From: Psychrobacter sp. P11G3
GTDB lineage: Bacteria; Pseudomonadota; Gammaproteobacteria; Pseudomonadales; Moraxellaceae
DNA length: 64,000 nt
Assembly: GCF_001435845.1 (NCBI RefSeq)
Contig: NZ_CM003596.1
Location: 1,116,001 to 1,180,000 of the forward strand
Direction: 5' to 3'
In this document: piece by piece, positions 43,723 to 53,365 of the stretch
Layout: each line of letters begins with the position of its first letter
How positions within the stretch are numbered: the stretch's first letter is position 1
Notes under the pieces: model-generated
Seen by the model: only the letters and a program-made list of their open reading frames with translations
What the model was told of the DNA's origin: nothing
The model's database searches: none
Translations under genes and position numbers: made by a program

Positions 43723-44772
43723 TTATTTGGTTTCGGCATCAATATCAACATTGATGGCGTTTTTTAGTAACTCTGCTGACAAGCTGACACCTTGTGTTTT
43801 GGCGTGCTTAGGACTGACATATAAAGTCAGATCATTCATGACTTCAGGTTTGATAGTATTGACCGCTTCGCCGTTTAATACGCGATATACCATCTTGCCA
43901 GTGGTACGACCAAAATCATAGTCATTAACACCAAGCGCAGCAGTCGCACCGCGTTTTACACTGAATTCATCAGACGCGATAATCGGTAACTTTAGCTCAT
44001 TTGCTGCTTGGGTCATGGCCTCAAAGGCAGAGGCAACATTGTTGTCAAATGAGGTATAGATGATATCTGCACGTCCTTGCAAACTGCGCGTCGCCATACC
44101 GATATCCGTTGGACGGTTGGCAGGAATGTCTAATAGGGACAGACCTCTTGCTGGCAAAGCTTGTTTTAGGTTCTCACGCAATGATACTGAGTTTGCCTCA
44201 CCTGGGCTATAGACATAACCGATGGTCTTTAAGTCAGGTTTTATCTGCTGTAACAAATCCAACTGCGGCTCTAGCGGTAGTTGGCTTGATAGTCCAGTCA
44301 AATTGCTTTGAAAAGGCTTGCCATCTGCTGTGATGAGTTTGGCACCTAGCGGATCTGACACAGCAGTGTAGATAATAGGGATAGTGGTGGTCGCGGCTAC
44401 CACTGACTGCGCAGAAGGTGTTGAGATTGCTACGATCGCATCAGGATTGTCTCCTGCAAATTGCTTGGCAATCTGTCCTGCGGTCGCTGTGTTTCCTTGC
44501 GCACTTTGAAAGTTAACAGTTAGGTTTTGACCTTCGACATAACCGTTATCAGCCAACTCATCAATAATACCGCGGCGCATATCATCTAATGATGGATGCT
44601 CAACGATTTGAGTAATGGCAATTGATTTGGCAGGTTTGTCTGTAGCCGTGCTATTTTCAGCAGTCGCTGCGGTCTCGGTAGAGGAGTTTGAGCAGCCGAT
44701 TAGTCCAAGTGTGCTAATGGCACTAAGAGCAACGCCATATAAGCTTAAGCGTAGAGTAGAAGCGATAGTCAT
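43723..44772 (-). CDS. ABC transporter substrate-binding lipoprotein 2 (PF04392 type)
   Basis: Paralogue of the preceding binding protein with the same layout: a signal sequence ending in LIGC (Cys27), ITQIVEHPSLDDMRRGIIDEL, VNFQSAQGNTATAGQIAKQF (identical block), IYTAVSDPLGAKL, GYVYSPGEANS, and ALGVNDYDFGRTTGKMVYRVL. The two paralogues differ mainly in the ligand-facing segments and in the C-terminal tail. It is the first gene of the cluster in transcription order. The pair sharing one permease and ATPase suggests two ligands or affinities. The substrate is not known. Confidence 0.92.
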   Translation of the reverse strand: MTIASTLRLSLYGVALSAISTLGLIGCSNSSTETAATAENSTATDKPAKSIAITQIVEHPSLDDMRRGIIDELADNGYVEGQNLTVNFQSAQGNTATAGQIAKQFAGDNPDAIVAISTPSAQSVVAATTTIPIIYTAVSDPLGAKLITADGKPFQSNLTGLSSQLPLEPQLDLLQQIKPDLKTIGYVYSPGEANSVSLRENLKQALPARGLSLLDIPANRPTDIGMATRSLQGRADIIYTSFDNNVASAFEAMTQAANELKLPIIASDEFSVKRGATAALGVNDYDFGRTTGKMVYRVLNGEAVNTIKPEVMNDLTLYVSPKHAKTQGVSLSAELLKNAINVDIDAETK

Positions 44773-45375
44773 TATTAGGTTAACTCATAGGTTATATCAA
44801 TCGCAAAAACTAAGTAAATACGGCCAGACTGACTGAGCCTACTAATTTATATAGTAGTCATTTTACTCATCTGTTTGGTGTACTTTGGTTTTTTGCCATG
44901 ATATTGAAGAATGCAGATTAGCCAAGTCAATGCTATGTTGATGCTGAGATAGCAGGCTAACAATTAAATAAAGTAATCGTTCCATCGATTATTATGTTCA
45001 TATTATGACAGTAATGTAAGTTATCGCAATAAGAAATTAATGTGTAGCGGTCATGGTGATGGATAATAAAAAAATCATCACTTCTTTTTATCTTATTAAG
45101 ACGCGTGATGTATTGGAGCTCTTATGTAGATCTGAATATAACGGATGCCGCTAGGGTACTTTTGTTTGCTCAAACCATATGCAAAACGCTTACATCCTAG
45201 CAACGCATCTATTACGTACTCACTTCATAATTAACGTAAGCTAATTTTTATACGAGAAACATGATAATTCTAAAGATAATCCAGTCATTTTGATGACATT
45301 GTGCTGCCATAGTGGATATGAAATAGTGCTATAACTTATCTAACTTTTTCGAATGACTATTTTAAGGATAATATT
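44773..45375. other. Long intergenic region between divergent binding-protein and secreted-protein genes
   Basis: About 600 AT-rich bases. A weak -35-like TTGATG lies at 45290 upstream of the next gene without a clear -10. A short imperfect hairpin (GTGATG/CATCAC) lies near 45057-45082. No gene or RNA was recognised. Confidence 0.4.
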
Positions 45376-45777
45376 ATGAACACAGCTAATCTTAAATTAT
45401 TAACCATCGCCGGTATCACCGCCACTTCTTTGATTGGATTGCCTGCTATGGCAAAAGATGGTCATGGAAACGGGCACGGTAATGGACATGGTAATAGCAA
45501 AGGCAACTCTGCCCATATCAGTAAAAACTATAAGCATAGCGGCAACGCCCACCCAAGTATCAACGCTTATCGCAATGCTAGCCCGAATGCTTCGTTCAAG
45601 CGTGATCTTGATAGATACGGTTATAGAGTAGTCGGCAAGATTGATAGAAGGGATTATGACCGTTCTGTCGTTTTAGACCGTTATGATGACCGTTATGTTC
45701 GTATTCGTACGCCAGAGAATAATATTGTGACGGTGATCAATGATACATTGCAGATTATCGATATTTTGAGCAGATAA
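45376..45777 (+). CDS. Secreted His/Gly/Asn-rich protein, unknown
   Basis: The 133-residue protein has a signal peptide (MNTANLKLLTIAGITATS onward, cleavage after AMA near residue 26), then DGHGNGHGNGHGNSKGNSAH, in which the tetrapeptide GHGN is repeated, then a second domain (about 70-133) with DRYGYRVVGKIDRRDYDR and VRIRTPENNIVTVINDTLQ. The His-rich start suggests metal binding. The tail vaguely resembles the periplasmic nickel/cobalt protein RcnB, but I am not confident. An AAGGATA ribosome-binding site precedes the ATG. It is a single gene ended by a terminator facing metG. Confidence 0.75.
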   Translation: MNTANLKLLTIAGITATSLIGLPAMAKDGHGNGHGNGHGNSKGNSAHISKNYKHSGNAHPSINAYRNASPNASFKRDLDRYGYRVVGKIDRRDYDRSVVLDRYDDRYVRIRTPENNIVTVINDTLQIIDILSR

Positions 45778-45816
45778 GTTACGGCTTGGTTTTTAGTTAT
45801 TTGCTAAATCAACCAT

Positions 45817-45847
45817 AAAAAAAGATGCCACTTAGGGCATCTTTTTC
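45817..45847. terminator. Bidirectional Rho-independent terminator
   Basis: AAAAAGATGCC pairs with GGCATCTTTTT (six-base loop). It separates the secreted-protein gene and the convergent metG. Confidence 0.9.
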
Positions 45848-45871
45848 ATTTTTTAATCCTAAAAATAACCG

Positions 45872-47974
45872 TTATGCCAGTACGTCACCAACAACACAAG
45901 CATCCGGTAAGGTAACGACAGTTAAGCCTGTCTTTGGTTCGCCAGTTGACAATACCATGCCTTCTGATACGCCAAATTTCATCTTGCGCGGGGCAAGGTT
46001 GGTCACGCAAATAACCTTCTTATTAATCAATTGCTCAGGCTCATAGAACTTACGAATACCGCTAAATACGTTACGTGGCTTGTCTTCACCAACATCTAGC
46101 GTGAACTGTAGTAACTTATCAGCACCTTCTACATGGTTACACTCTAAAACGTGTGCGACTTTCATCTCGACTTTGGCAAAGTCTTCGATACCAATATAGT
46201 CAGTTTGCTCAGCATCTGCATTTATTGCAGGTGCTTTTTCGTTTGCGGCAGGCTTGCTATTGTCAGGCACAGCAGGAGCATCTGCTTGAGTTAAGGATGC
46301 TTTAGAATCTTCTACCATTGCTTCAATATCTTTTTCTTCGATACGTTGCATCAGTGGTTTGAACTTATTGATTTTATGACCTAGTAACCACTCATTACGA
46401 CTGGCAAAACTTAAATCATCAAGGTTCAAAAATTCTTTAGCATTATTAGTCAGCTCAGGTAATACTGGCGCAAGATAGACCATCAATTGACGGAAAATAT
46501 TGATAGCGACCGAGCAGACGTCTTGAACCTCTTGCTCAGTACCTTCCAATTTTGCTAATGACCATGGTTTTTTGGCATCGATATATTCATTGGCCTTGTC
46601 CGCACATTGCATGATTAAACGCATAGCACGTGAGAATTCACGATTCTCATAAGCAGCTGCAATCTCATCGCCCGTTTTGGTGATGTCTTCTAATAGCTCT
46701 GACTCGACGCAAACTTCTGACAGCATACCGTCGTACTTCTTAACCAAGAACCCTGCACTACGACTGGCGATATTGACGACTTTACCAACCAAGTCAGAGT
46801 TTACCTTCTGCATAAAGTCTTCTAAATCTAAGTTGATGTCTTCAACTTTATCAGACAGTTTGCTGGCGAAGTAATAACGCAGGTATTCAGGATGTAAATG
46901 CTCTGCGTAAGTCTCGGCCTTGATAAAAGTACCGCGTGACTTACTCATTTTTTCGCCATTGACCATCAAGAAGCCATGGGCAAAAACACCAGTCGGTGTA
47001 CGGTATTCGCTACCAGCTAGCATGGCTGGCCAAAACAAGGCATGGAAGTAAACGATGTCTTTGCCGATAAAGTGATAAACCTCAGTTTTATGCTCGTTTT
47101 CTTGTGCCCAGTAGCGGTCAAAGTCAAGTGCTTGGTCTGTCCCTGCACGCTTATCACATAGGTTTTTAAAGCTTGCCATGTAGCCAACTGGTGCATCTAG
47201 CCATACGTAAAAGTATTTGTCTGGCTCATCGCTTGGAGTATCTGGAATTTGGAAGCCGAAATAGGGTGCATCACGCGAGATATCCCAGCTGGCAAGTCCT
47301 GCCTCAAACCATTCTTGAAGTTTGTTAGCGACTGATGTTTGTAGACGGTTGTCACTGCGCGTCCAGTCCTGTAAGAACTGCTCAAACTCTGGCAAATCAA
47401 AGAAATAATGCTTAGAGGTTTTGAGCACTGGCGTTGCATCAGACAATGTCGAATGCGGGTCTTTTAGGTCCGTTGCGTCATAAGTGGTACCGCATACTTC
47501 GCAGTTATCACCGTACTGGTCTGGTGAGTCACACTCTGGACAAGTACCTTTGACAAAACGATCGGCTAGAAATAGTTGCTTTTCAGGATCAAATAGCTGC
47601 TCGACGTCTTTTGTGCTGATATGACCAGCATCATTGAGACGACGATAAATCAGCTCAGAGAACTGCTGGTTTTCTTCTGAATGGGTGCTGTGATAATTAT
47701 CAAAATTGATCAGGAACTTTGAAAAATCTGCTTCATGTGAGGCTTTGACTGAGGCAATTTGCTCTTCTGGTGTTACGCCGTTGGCTTCTGCTTTGAGCAT
47801 GATTGCCGTACCGTGTGCATCATCCGCGCAGACATAGGTGACCTGATGGCCTTGCGCTTTCATCGCACGTACCCAAATGTCAGTCTGAATATATTCTACA
47901 AGATGCCCCAAATGGATATAGCCATTGGCGTAGGGCAGCGCACTGGTTACTAGAATCTCACGCACTTTCATCAC
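45872..47974 (-). CDS. metG: Methionyl-tRNA synthetase
   Basis: MetG charges tRNA-Met. The 700-residue product has the class I HIGH-type site HLGH in [11 protein letters not shown], the zinc knuckle [18 protein letters not shown] (about residue 148), the KMSKS loop (from Lys342), and a C-terminal EMAP II-like tRNA-binding domain (about 595-700: [29 protein letters not shown] in pieces, [17 protein letters not shown]). A Pro/Ala/Asp-rich linker joins it. The start is ATG at 47974 (MMKVREIL); the second Met could serve. In E. coli and Pseudomonas metG is divergent and next to apbC/mrp. Here 6.4 kb of catabolic genes separate them. Confidence 0.98.
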   Translation of the reverse strand: MMKVREILVTSALPYANGYIHLGHLVEYIQTDIWVRAMKAQGHQVTYVCADDAHGTAIMLKAEANGVTPEEQIASVKASHEADFSKFLINFDNYHSTHSEENQQFSELIYRRLNDAGHISTKDVEQLFDPEKQLFLADRFVKGTCPECDSPDQYGDNCEVCGTTYDATDLKDPHSTLSDATPVLKTSKHYFFDLPEFEQFLQDWTRSDNRLQTSVANKLQEWFEAGLASWDISRDAPYFGFQIPDTPSDEPDKYFYVWLDAPVGYMASFKNLCDKRAGTDQALDFDRYWAQENEHKTEVYHFIGKDIVYFHALFWPAMLAGSEYRTPTGVFAHGFLMVNGEKMSKSRGTFIKAETYAEHLHPEYLRYYFASKLSDKVEDINLDLEDFMQKVNSDLVGKVVNIASRSAGFLVKKYDGMLSEVCVESELLEDITKTGDEIAAAYENREFSRAMRLIMQCADKANEYIDAKKPWSLAKLEGTEQEVQDVCSVAINIFRQLMVYLAPVLPELTNNAKEFLNLDDLSFASRNEWLLGHKINKFKPLMQRIEEKDIEAMVEDSKASLTQADAPAVPDNSKPAANEKAPAINADAEQTDYIGIEDFAKVEMKVAHVLECNHVEGADKLLQFTLDVGEDKPRNVFSGIRKFYEPEQLINKKVICVTNLAPRKMKFGVSEGMVLSTGEPKTGLTVVTLPDACVVGDVLA

Positions 47975-48317
47975 CTATATTTTTATATAAACGGGTTAAT
48001 TATCGAACATCTCAAGCGGCTCATCGCTCATAGATGCGACATCGTTAATGCTAAAAACTTCTAAAAATAATAAAAAATCAAAAAGTGCGCCTATGATACC
48101 GTAATTCAGATAATTTTGTGATATTCCTTGGTAATTACTTCTCATTTGGCAGGCATTTATTAACCACAAACAATAGCCCTACATTGAATTTGGTCGTTAT
48201 AGATTAGGTATCAATCAACCATAAAAAACCCACCAAACAGTATGCTAAGTGGGTTTTTTATTTGTCCATTATTCGCTTAGATAGCAGTCGTTAGTACTAA
48301 CGAATGACTAAGCTACC
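47975..48317. other. Intergenic region between metG and the GntP-family gene
   Basis: This 343-base gap should hold the metG promoter and contains a strong terminator for the GntP gene (48223-48258). Nothing else is visible. Confidence 0.5.
48223..48258 (-). terminator. Rho-independent terminator of the GntP-family gene
   Basis: AAAAAACCCAC pairs with GTGGGTTTTTT. On the minus strand the hairpin is followed by T-run, 60 bases past the gene's stop. Confidence 0.9.
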
Positions 48318-49733
48318 TTAAAATGAACCAAACATCGTACCTAAAATAATAACAGCAACCACAGCGATCAATGGGATGACCATCGTAACCATCGCCAAGT
48401 TCAAATAAGACTGCTTATGGGTCAAACCACAAATCGCTAGCAAGGTGATGACAGCGCCACTGTGCGGAAGCGTATCGAGACCACCTGCCGCCATGACGGC
48501 TACGCGGTGCATTAGCTCAGGGTCGATACCGGCATTGACCGCCATTCTTAGATAATCTTCACCTAATGTCGACAGCGCAATACTCAAACCGCCAGACGAT
48601 GAACCTGTGATACCAGCAAGCGTAGTCATAGCGACTGCTTCTGAGATCAGAGGGTTGTCAGGGTTTAAGTTTAGGATGCTATCACGAATGATCAGGAAGC
48701 CTGCGAGCGACGCGATAACCGCGCCGTAACCCACTTCTGATGCGGTATTAAAAATCGGCAACATAGAATCATAAGTACCACGGTTAATGGTTTTTTGTAG
48801 GTTATTCCAATGTCCGATACGGAGCAAAATTAACACCACACAAGCCACGACCAATGAGATAATAATTGACCATAACCCAAGGGAGCCTGCGACATTCAAG
48901 TCTGGGAACTGAGTTTGTAGACTGCTGAAATCTATCGATGGGAAAACCATATAGGTCAATATAGCGTTTAAGCCAATGACCAATACAAGTGGAATCATCG
49001 CAATGGTAAAAGAAGTGTGGTGAGTGTTTAATACCTCAGCTTCTTTTGCCGTTGCGCCAACGCCGCCTACATCTTCTTCGTCATGCTGACCATAACCTTC
49101 GCCTGCTGCATTAGCTTTTCTGGCGCGTGACTGAAGCCACATCCAACCACAGACAAACGTGATCGTACCACCGATGATACCCAAAATAGGCGCGGCAAAT
49201 ACGTTGGTGTTGTAGTAAGGAATTGGAATAGCGTTTTGGATAGCTGGCGTGCCTGGCAGTGCAGTCATCGTAAACGTAAATGACCCTAGGGCAATCGCTG
49301 CTGGAATCAAACGCTTTGGAATATCTGCCGCTCTAAACAAGTCTTTGGCAATTGGATAGATGGCAAAAGCCACAACGAACAACGATACGCCGCCATAGGT
49401 CAAAATAGCACAGACCAAAATCACCGCAAGGATGGCTTTGCTAGCACCGAGTTTTTCGACGACCGTATTGGCAATGGCAGTTGCTGCGCCAGAGTCTGCC
49501 ATTAGGCGTCCAAATAGTGCGCCTAGCAAGAATATCGGGAAGAATTTAAGTAAGAATCCACTCAACGCGCCCATAAAGACATCGGTATAAGCGGGAATGG
49601 TGCTTAAGAAGTCACCTGACAGTAAGACTGCTAGTGTCGCCATAATGGGTGCTAGGATCAGCACAGAATAACCGCGATAAGCAAAGAACATGAGTAATAA
49701 TAGGGTAATGACAATAGCAAGTGTACTAAACAT
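48318..49733 (-). CDS. GntP-family permease, probable 3-hydroxybutyrate importer
   Basis: An inner-membrane symporter of the GntP family with about 12-14 helices. Family segments include MFFAYRGYSVLILAPIMATL, LGALFGRLMADSGAA, ALPGTPAIQNAIP and GGLDTLPHSGAVITLLAICG. The frame opens at 49796, but the ATG at 49733 has AAGGAGG six bases upstream, one of the best sites in the window, and gives 471 residues starting MFSTLAIVITLL. In related bacteria such permeases sit next to 3-hydroxybutyrate dehydrogenase and import that acid. Here the dehydrogenase is four genes away. The substrate is inferred from context. Confidence 0.88.
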   Translation of the reverse strand: MFSTLAIVITLLLLMFFAYRGYSVLILAPIMATLAVLLSGDFLSTIPAYTDVFMGALSGFLLKFFPIFLLGALFGRLMADSGAATAIANTVVEKLGASKAILAVILVCAILTYGGVSLFVVAFAIYPIAKDLFRAADIPKRLIPAAIALGSFTFTMTALPGTPAIQNAIPIPYYNTNVFAAPILGIIGGTITFVCGWMWLQSRARKANAAGEGYGQHDEEDVGGVGATAKEAEVLNTHHTSFTIAMIPLVLVIGLNAILTYMVFPSIDFSSLQTQFPDLNVAGSLGLWSIIISLVVACVVLILLRIGHWNNLQKTINRGTYDSMLPIFNTASEVGYGAVIASLAGFLIIRDSILNLNPDNPLISEAVAMTTLAGITGSSSGGLSIALSTLGEDYLRMAVNAGIDPELMHRVAVMAAGGLDTLPHSGAVITLLAICGLTHKQSYLNLAMVTMVIPLIAVVAVIILGTMFGSF

Positions 49734-50143
49734 GACGGCCCTCCTTGGCAAAAAAAATAAGGCAGCGAGTATGCCGTGCTTGTCGATATAGGTCAATAAA
49801 ATTAATCAAAATAAGCCTATTTCGTCTGTTTTATCAAACATAAATCTAGACTTATACACTCATAGTCACTAATATTTCGACAATTTAACTCCTGCACAGC
49901 GTTGACTCACATGCGCTGATGGTTATTTTCTAGTCGCTACGAAAATAATATGTTAAGTTAGCACAAGTGTTTCACGCATGATATAGCGAGATAGAATGTA
50001 TTGTTATGAATACCAATATAAAATATAATGCCTGCCCTATATCAGATGTGGTGGCAATAACCGCACTTAGATCTGATAAGCGTTCAACAAGGCGCTAATA
50101 ACAATTCTTAAAACCAAACATTAAATTTACAAGGAATGTGAAT
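49734..50143. other. Divergent promoter region of the ketone-body block
   Basis: This 410-base AT-rich gap separates divergent GntP and atoE genes and must hold the control region. No sigma-54 (-24/-12) element, sigma-70 pair or obvious operator palindrome was found by eye, and no regulator gene is nearby. Confidence 0.4.
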
Positions 50144-51484
50144 ATGTTTAGTGCCATCACTAATATGAGCGTGCAGTTAGTCAATCGCTATCTACCATCC
50201 CCATTCGTATTTTCGATCGTTTTGACTCTTATCGCGTTTGCTGTAGGACTGGCTACTACTGGTCAAAACATGATTGCTATGGCTGGGCACTGGGGCAACG
50301 GACTATGGTCACTGCATAGCTTTGCCATGCAAATGGCGTTGGTCTTAGTGACGGGTTATGCATTTGCTAGCGCTCCATTTATTCAGCGCTTATTGGACAG
50401 TCTTGCTAGTAGAGTCCACTCTCCTACGACTGCCATTATCGTATCAACCTTGGTTGGACTAGTTGGCTCATGGATAAACTGGGGCTTTGGTTTAATCATC
50501 GGGGCAATCTTTGCAAAGGCACTGGCCAGAAAAGTCGCTAACGTCGACTATCCGCTATTGGTCGCTGCCGCCTATTCAGGTTTTGTAATTTGGCATGGTG
50601 GCTTTTCAGGTTCGATACCGCTGACACTTAGCTCGGGTGGTGATACGCTCCTGACGTTGTCAGGCAACACTATGACGGAAGCGGTACCTTTGTCTCAAAC
50701 GGTATTTGCAGGCTACAACATGCTGCTAGTAGGTTTGCTCATCGTTATTTTGCCACTCGTCAATCGCTTTATGCATCCTAAAAACCCTACGGTTATTGAT
50801 CCTAAACTGATCAAAGAAGAGCTCTACGTCGCACCCCAAAGAGACACGCCTGCACAAAAGCTAGATGATAGCCGTATTATCGCTGTCATCTTATTGGCCT
50901 TAGCACTGATGTACTATATCAGCGAGTTTGGTAGTAACGGTTTTAATCTAGGGCTAAACATCGTCATTGGGCTATTCTTATTCATAGGTTTGCTATCGCA
51001 TGGCACGCTAGAGCGTTATTATCGCGCCGTACACTCAGGGATAGGTGGCATCACAGGTATTGTGCTATTGTTCCCGTTCTACGGCGGTATCATGGGCATC
51101 ATGACAGGTGCAAATGCAGATGGCATCTCTATCAGTACGCAAGTGACCGAGTTTTTTGTCAATTCAGCTTCTGCAGACAGCTTTCCGATTTTTGCCTTTT
51201 TAAGTGCTGGCTTGGTCAACGTCTTTGTACCGTCGGGCGGTGGACAGTTTGCGGTACAGGGCCCTGTTATGATTCCTGCTGGTATTGAGCTAGGTGTTAG
51301 TCCAGCCATTACTGCGATGGCGATAGCATGGGGTGACGCATGGACCAATATGATTCAGCCGTTTTGGGCCTTGCCATTACTAGGTATCGCAGGTTTGGAT
51401 GCACGCGCTATCATGGGCTACTGCTTGATCGTACTGGCAGTATCGGGTGCTATTATCATGAGTGTGTTTTGGCTATTGGTATAG
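50144..51484 (+). CDS. atoE: AtoE-type short-chain fatty acid (acetoacetate) transporter
   Basis: The 446-residue inner-membrane carrier matches the AtoE/short-chain fatty acid transporter family: NRYLPSPFVFSIVLTLIAF near the N-terminus, GSWINWGFGLIIGAIFAK, YSGFVIWHGGFSGSIPLT, FPFYGGIMGIMTGANADG and FVPSGGGQFAVQGPVMIPA near the C-terminus. The frame opens at GTG 50138, but ATG 50144 has AAGGA with eight bases spacing. It would import acetoacetate or related short acids for the CoA-transferase that follows. The stop codon TAG lies inside the first bases of the 107-bp repeat element, so the C-terminus was set by or at the insertion point. Length is normal for the family (E. coli 440). Confidence 0.93.
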   Translation: MFSAITNMSVQLVNRYLPSPFVFSIVLTLIAFAVGLATTGQNMIAMAGHWGNGLWSLHSFAMQMALVLVTGYAFASAPFIQRLLDSLASRVHSPTTAIIVSTLVGLVGSWINWGFGLIIGAIFAKALARKVANVDYPLLVAAAYSGFVIWHGGFSGSIPLTLSSGGDTLLTLSGNTMTEAVPLSQTVFAGYNMLLVGLLIVILPLVNRFMHPKNPTVIDPKLIKEELYVAPQRDTPAQKLDDSRIIAVILLALALMYYISEFGSNGFNLGLNIVIGLFLFIGLLSHGTLERYYRAVHSGIGGITGIVLLFPFYGGIMGIMTGANADGISISTQVTEFFVNSASADSFPIFAFLSAGLVNVFVPSGGGQFAVQGPVMIPAGIELGVSPAITAMAIAWGDAWTNMIQPFWALPLLGIAGLDARAIMGYCLIVLAVSGAIIMSVFWLLV

Positions 51485-51586
51485 TCATTCCACTGTAAAA
51501 ATATTACTGCGTTAACCTCGCTTGAAGTATTTAATATACATCTACACTCGGTTGCCTTGTACTATTTTTAAATTGAATTGACTATA
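51480..51586 (+). mobile_element. 107-bp Correia-like miniature element, copy 2
   Basis: The same element as at 25542-25648, in the same orientation, about 90% identical by hand alignment. It begins TATAGTCATTC and ends GAATTGACTATA. Its first bases overlap the end of atoE: the stop codon TAG at 51482-51484 is the TAG of the TATAGTC terminus. The CoA-transferase genes start about 150 bases after it. It could affect transcription or mRNA processing between atoE and scoA. Confidence 0.8.
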
Positions 51587-51739
51587 CAAGGTTATAACGC
51601 GCAAAAGAAAAATTAGCGTGGTTCATTTTCGCTATTAGTTCTTAATTTTTATAACAATCAAACGGATAATTGAGACACTTAATTCAGCATTAGTTTATGC
51701 ACGGATTAAAAATATAAATAACAGTCATAGGAGACAAGC

Positions 51740-52453
51740 ATGAGTCAGTCAAAAGTATATAACAGTGCCGAAGAAGCGCTAAAAGGCGTCGTCAGTGATG
51801 GGCAAACGCTCGCGATCGGTGGCTTCGGACTATGCGGTATTCCAGAAGCATTAATCGAAGCGCTGCGTGACAGCAAAGTTAAAGAGCTGACTTGTATCAG
51901 TAACAACGCCGGTGTCGATGACTTCGGTCTAGGGCTATTGCTACAGACACGCCAAATCAAAAAAATGATTTCGTCATATGTGGGTGAAAACAAAGAATTT
52001 GAGCGCCAATATTTGGCAGGCGAGCTAGAGGTTGAATTGACGCCGCAAGGGACATTGGCTGAAAAGCTGCGCTCAGGCGGCGCTGGTATTCCTGCGTTTT
52101 ATACCGCAACAGGCGTAGGTACATTAGTTGCTGAAGGTAAAGAAACTCGTGATTTTGATGGTCGTACTTATGTGCTAGAGCATTCCTTACGCGCGGATGT
52201 CGCTCTAATTAAAGCGCAAAAAGCTGACAAAGCGGGCAACCTAATCTTTAATAAAACCGCTCGTAACTTTAACCCAGACTGCGCGATGGCCGGTAAAATC
52301 ACAATTGTTGAAGTCGAAGAAATCGTCGAAACCGGTACGTTTGATCCAGACGAAGTGCATCTACCAGGTATCTTCGTTCAGCGTATTGTATTGAATGCTA
52401 GCCCTGAAAAACGTATCGAAAAGACCACGACTAAAGCTGTAGAAGGCGCGTAA
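51740..52453 (+). CDS. scoA: 3-oxoacid CoA-transferase subunit A
   Basis: Subunit A of the enzyme that moves CoA from succinyl-CoA (or acetyl-CoA) to acetoacetate. The 237-residue product has the family signature [13 protein letters not shown] (26-38), [11 protein letters not shown], and [21 protein letters not shown], with no signal peptide. Ribosome-binding site AGGAG precedes the ATG. It lies downstream of atoE across the 107-bp element and is followed by subunit B after an unusually long 141-base gap with a hairpin. The exact CoA donor (SCOT or AtoDA type) cannot be told from sequence by eye. Confidence 0.95.
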   Translation: MSQSKVYNSAEEALKGVVSDGQTLAIGGFGLCGIPEALIEALRDSKVKELTCISNNAGVDDFGLGLLLQTRQIKKMISSYVGENKEFERQYLAGELEVELTPQGTLAEKLRSGGAGIPAFYTATGVGTLVAEGKETRDFDGRTYVLEHSLRADVALIKAQKADKAGNLIFNKTARNFNPDCAMAGKITIVEVEEIVETGTFDPDEVHLPGIFVQRIVLNASPEKRIEKTTTKAVEGA

Positions 52454-52517
52454 ATAGAAACGTGGTCGACGCTTGATCGTACGTGAAATCAATAGTTAAC
52501 TTTAGATTGATAATAGT

Positions 52518-52553
52518 TTAGACAGCCAATTGATTAAATAATTGGCTGTCTAA
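52518..52553 (+). other. Perfect 14-bp hairpin between CoA-transferase subunit genes
   Basis: TTAGACAGCCAATT pairs exactly with AATTGGCTGTCTAA around an eight-base loop. No T-run follows, so it is not a classical terminator. It may block a ribonuclease or adjust the ratio of the two subunits. Confidence 0.8.
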
Positions 52554-52594
52554 ATGAATAAAAATAGAATATCGCAAAAAATAAGGAAATCAGC

Positions 52595-53224
52595 ATGGCA
52601 TGGACAAGAGAGCAAATGGCGCAACGCGCTGCAAAAGAGCTACAAGATGGCTACTATGTGAACCTAGGCATCGGTCTCCCAACGTTGGTCGCCAACTACA
52701 TTCCTGAAGGCGTGGACGTATGGCTACAATCAGAGAATGGCCTGCTAGGTATTGGTGAGTTCCCTACAGCAGAAAACGTTGATGCGGACTTGATTAACGC
52801 TGGCAAGCAAACAGTAACCGCAGAAGCTGGTGCTAGCTATTTTAGTAGCTCAGAGTCTTTCTCAATGATTCGTGGTGGTCATGTCAACTTGGCCATATTG
52901 GGTGCAATGGAAGTGTCAGAAAAAGGCGACCTTGCCAACTGGATGATTCCCAAAAAGATGGTCAAAGGTATGGGCGGGGCGATGGATTTGGTCGCAGGCG
53001 TACAGCGTGTGATTGTATTGATGGAGCAGGTAAATAAGCACGGCGATCCAAAAATCTTGGCAAACTGTGAGCTACCATTGACGGGTAAAGGCGTGGTTGA
53101 TCGTATCATCACTGAGCTTGCTGTATTAGACGTTACTGATGAAGGCCTAAAACTGGTTGAATTAGCAGATGGTGTGAGCTTTGACGAACTACAAGAAAAA
53201 ACACCAGTAAGTATTATTCAGTAA
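52595..53224 (+). CDS. scoB: 3-oxoacid CoA-transferase subunit B
   Basis: Subunit B carries the catalytic Glu that forms the enzyme-CoA thioester, in SENGLLGIG (Glu47). The 209-residue product also shows [57 protein letters not shown] and [20 protein letters not shown], all typical. ATG at 52595 has AAGGAAA upstream. It pairs with subunit A, and the 3-hydroxybutyrate dehydrogenase gene follows after a hairpin. Confidence 0.95.
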   Translation: MAWTREQMAQRAAKELQDGYYVNLGIGLPTLVANYIPEGVDVWLQSENGLLGIGEFPTAENVDADLINAGKQTVTAEAGASYFSSSESFSMIRGGHVNLAILGAMEVSEKGDLANWMIPKKMVKGMGGAMDLVAGVQRVIVLMEQVNKHGDPKILANCELPLTGKGVVDRIITELAVLDVTDEGLKLVELADGVSFDELQEKTPVSIIQ

Positions 53225-53277
53225 ACTTTGTACAGTAAAGTGACTGTCCTAAGATTAATATGTTTTATCCCGCAAAT

Positions 53278-53310
53278 AAATACGCCACTATGATTATAGT
53301 GGCGTATTTG
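53278..53310 (+). terminator. Hairpin/possible terminator between scoB and hydroxybutyrate dehydrogenase genes
   Basis: AAATACGCCACTA pairs with TAGTGGCGTATTT around a short loop. The T-run after it is short, so it may act as a partial terminator. Confidence 0.6.
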
Positions 53311-53365
53311 TTCAGTTCAATTTCATAAAAACTAATAATATTTTAGATCATGATAAGGAATATGT

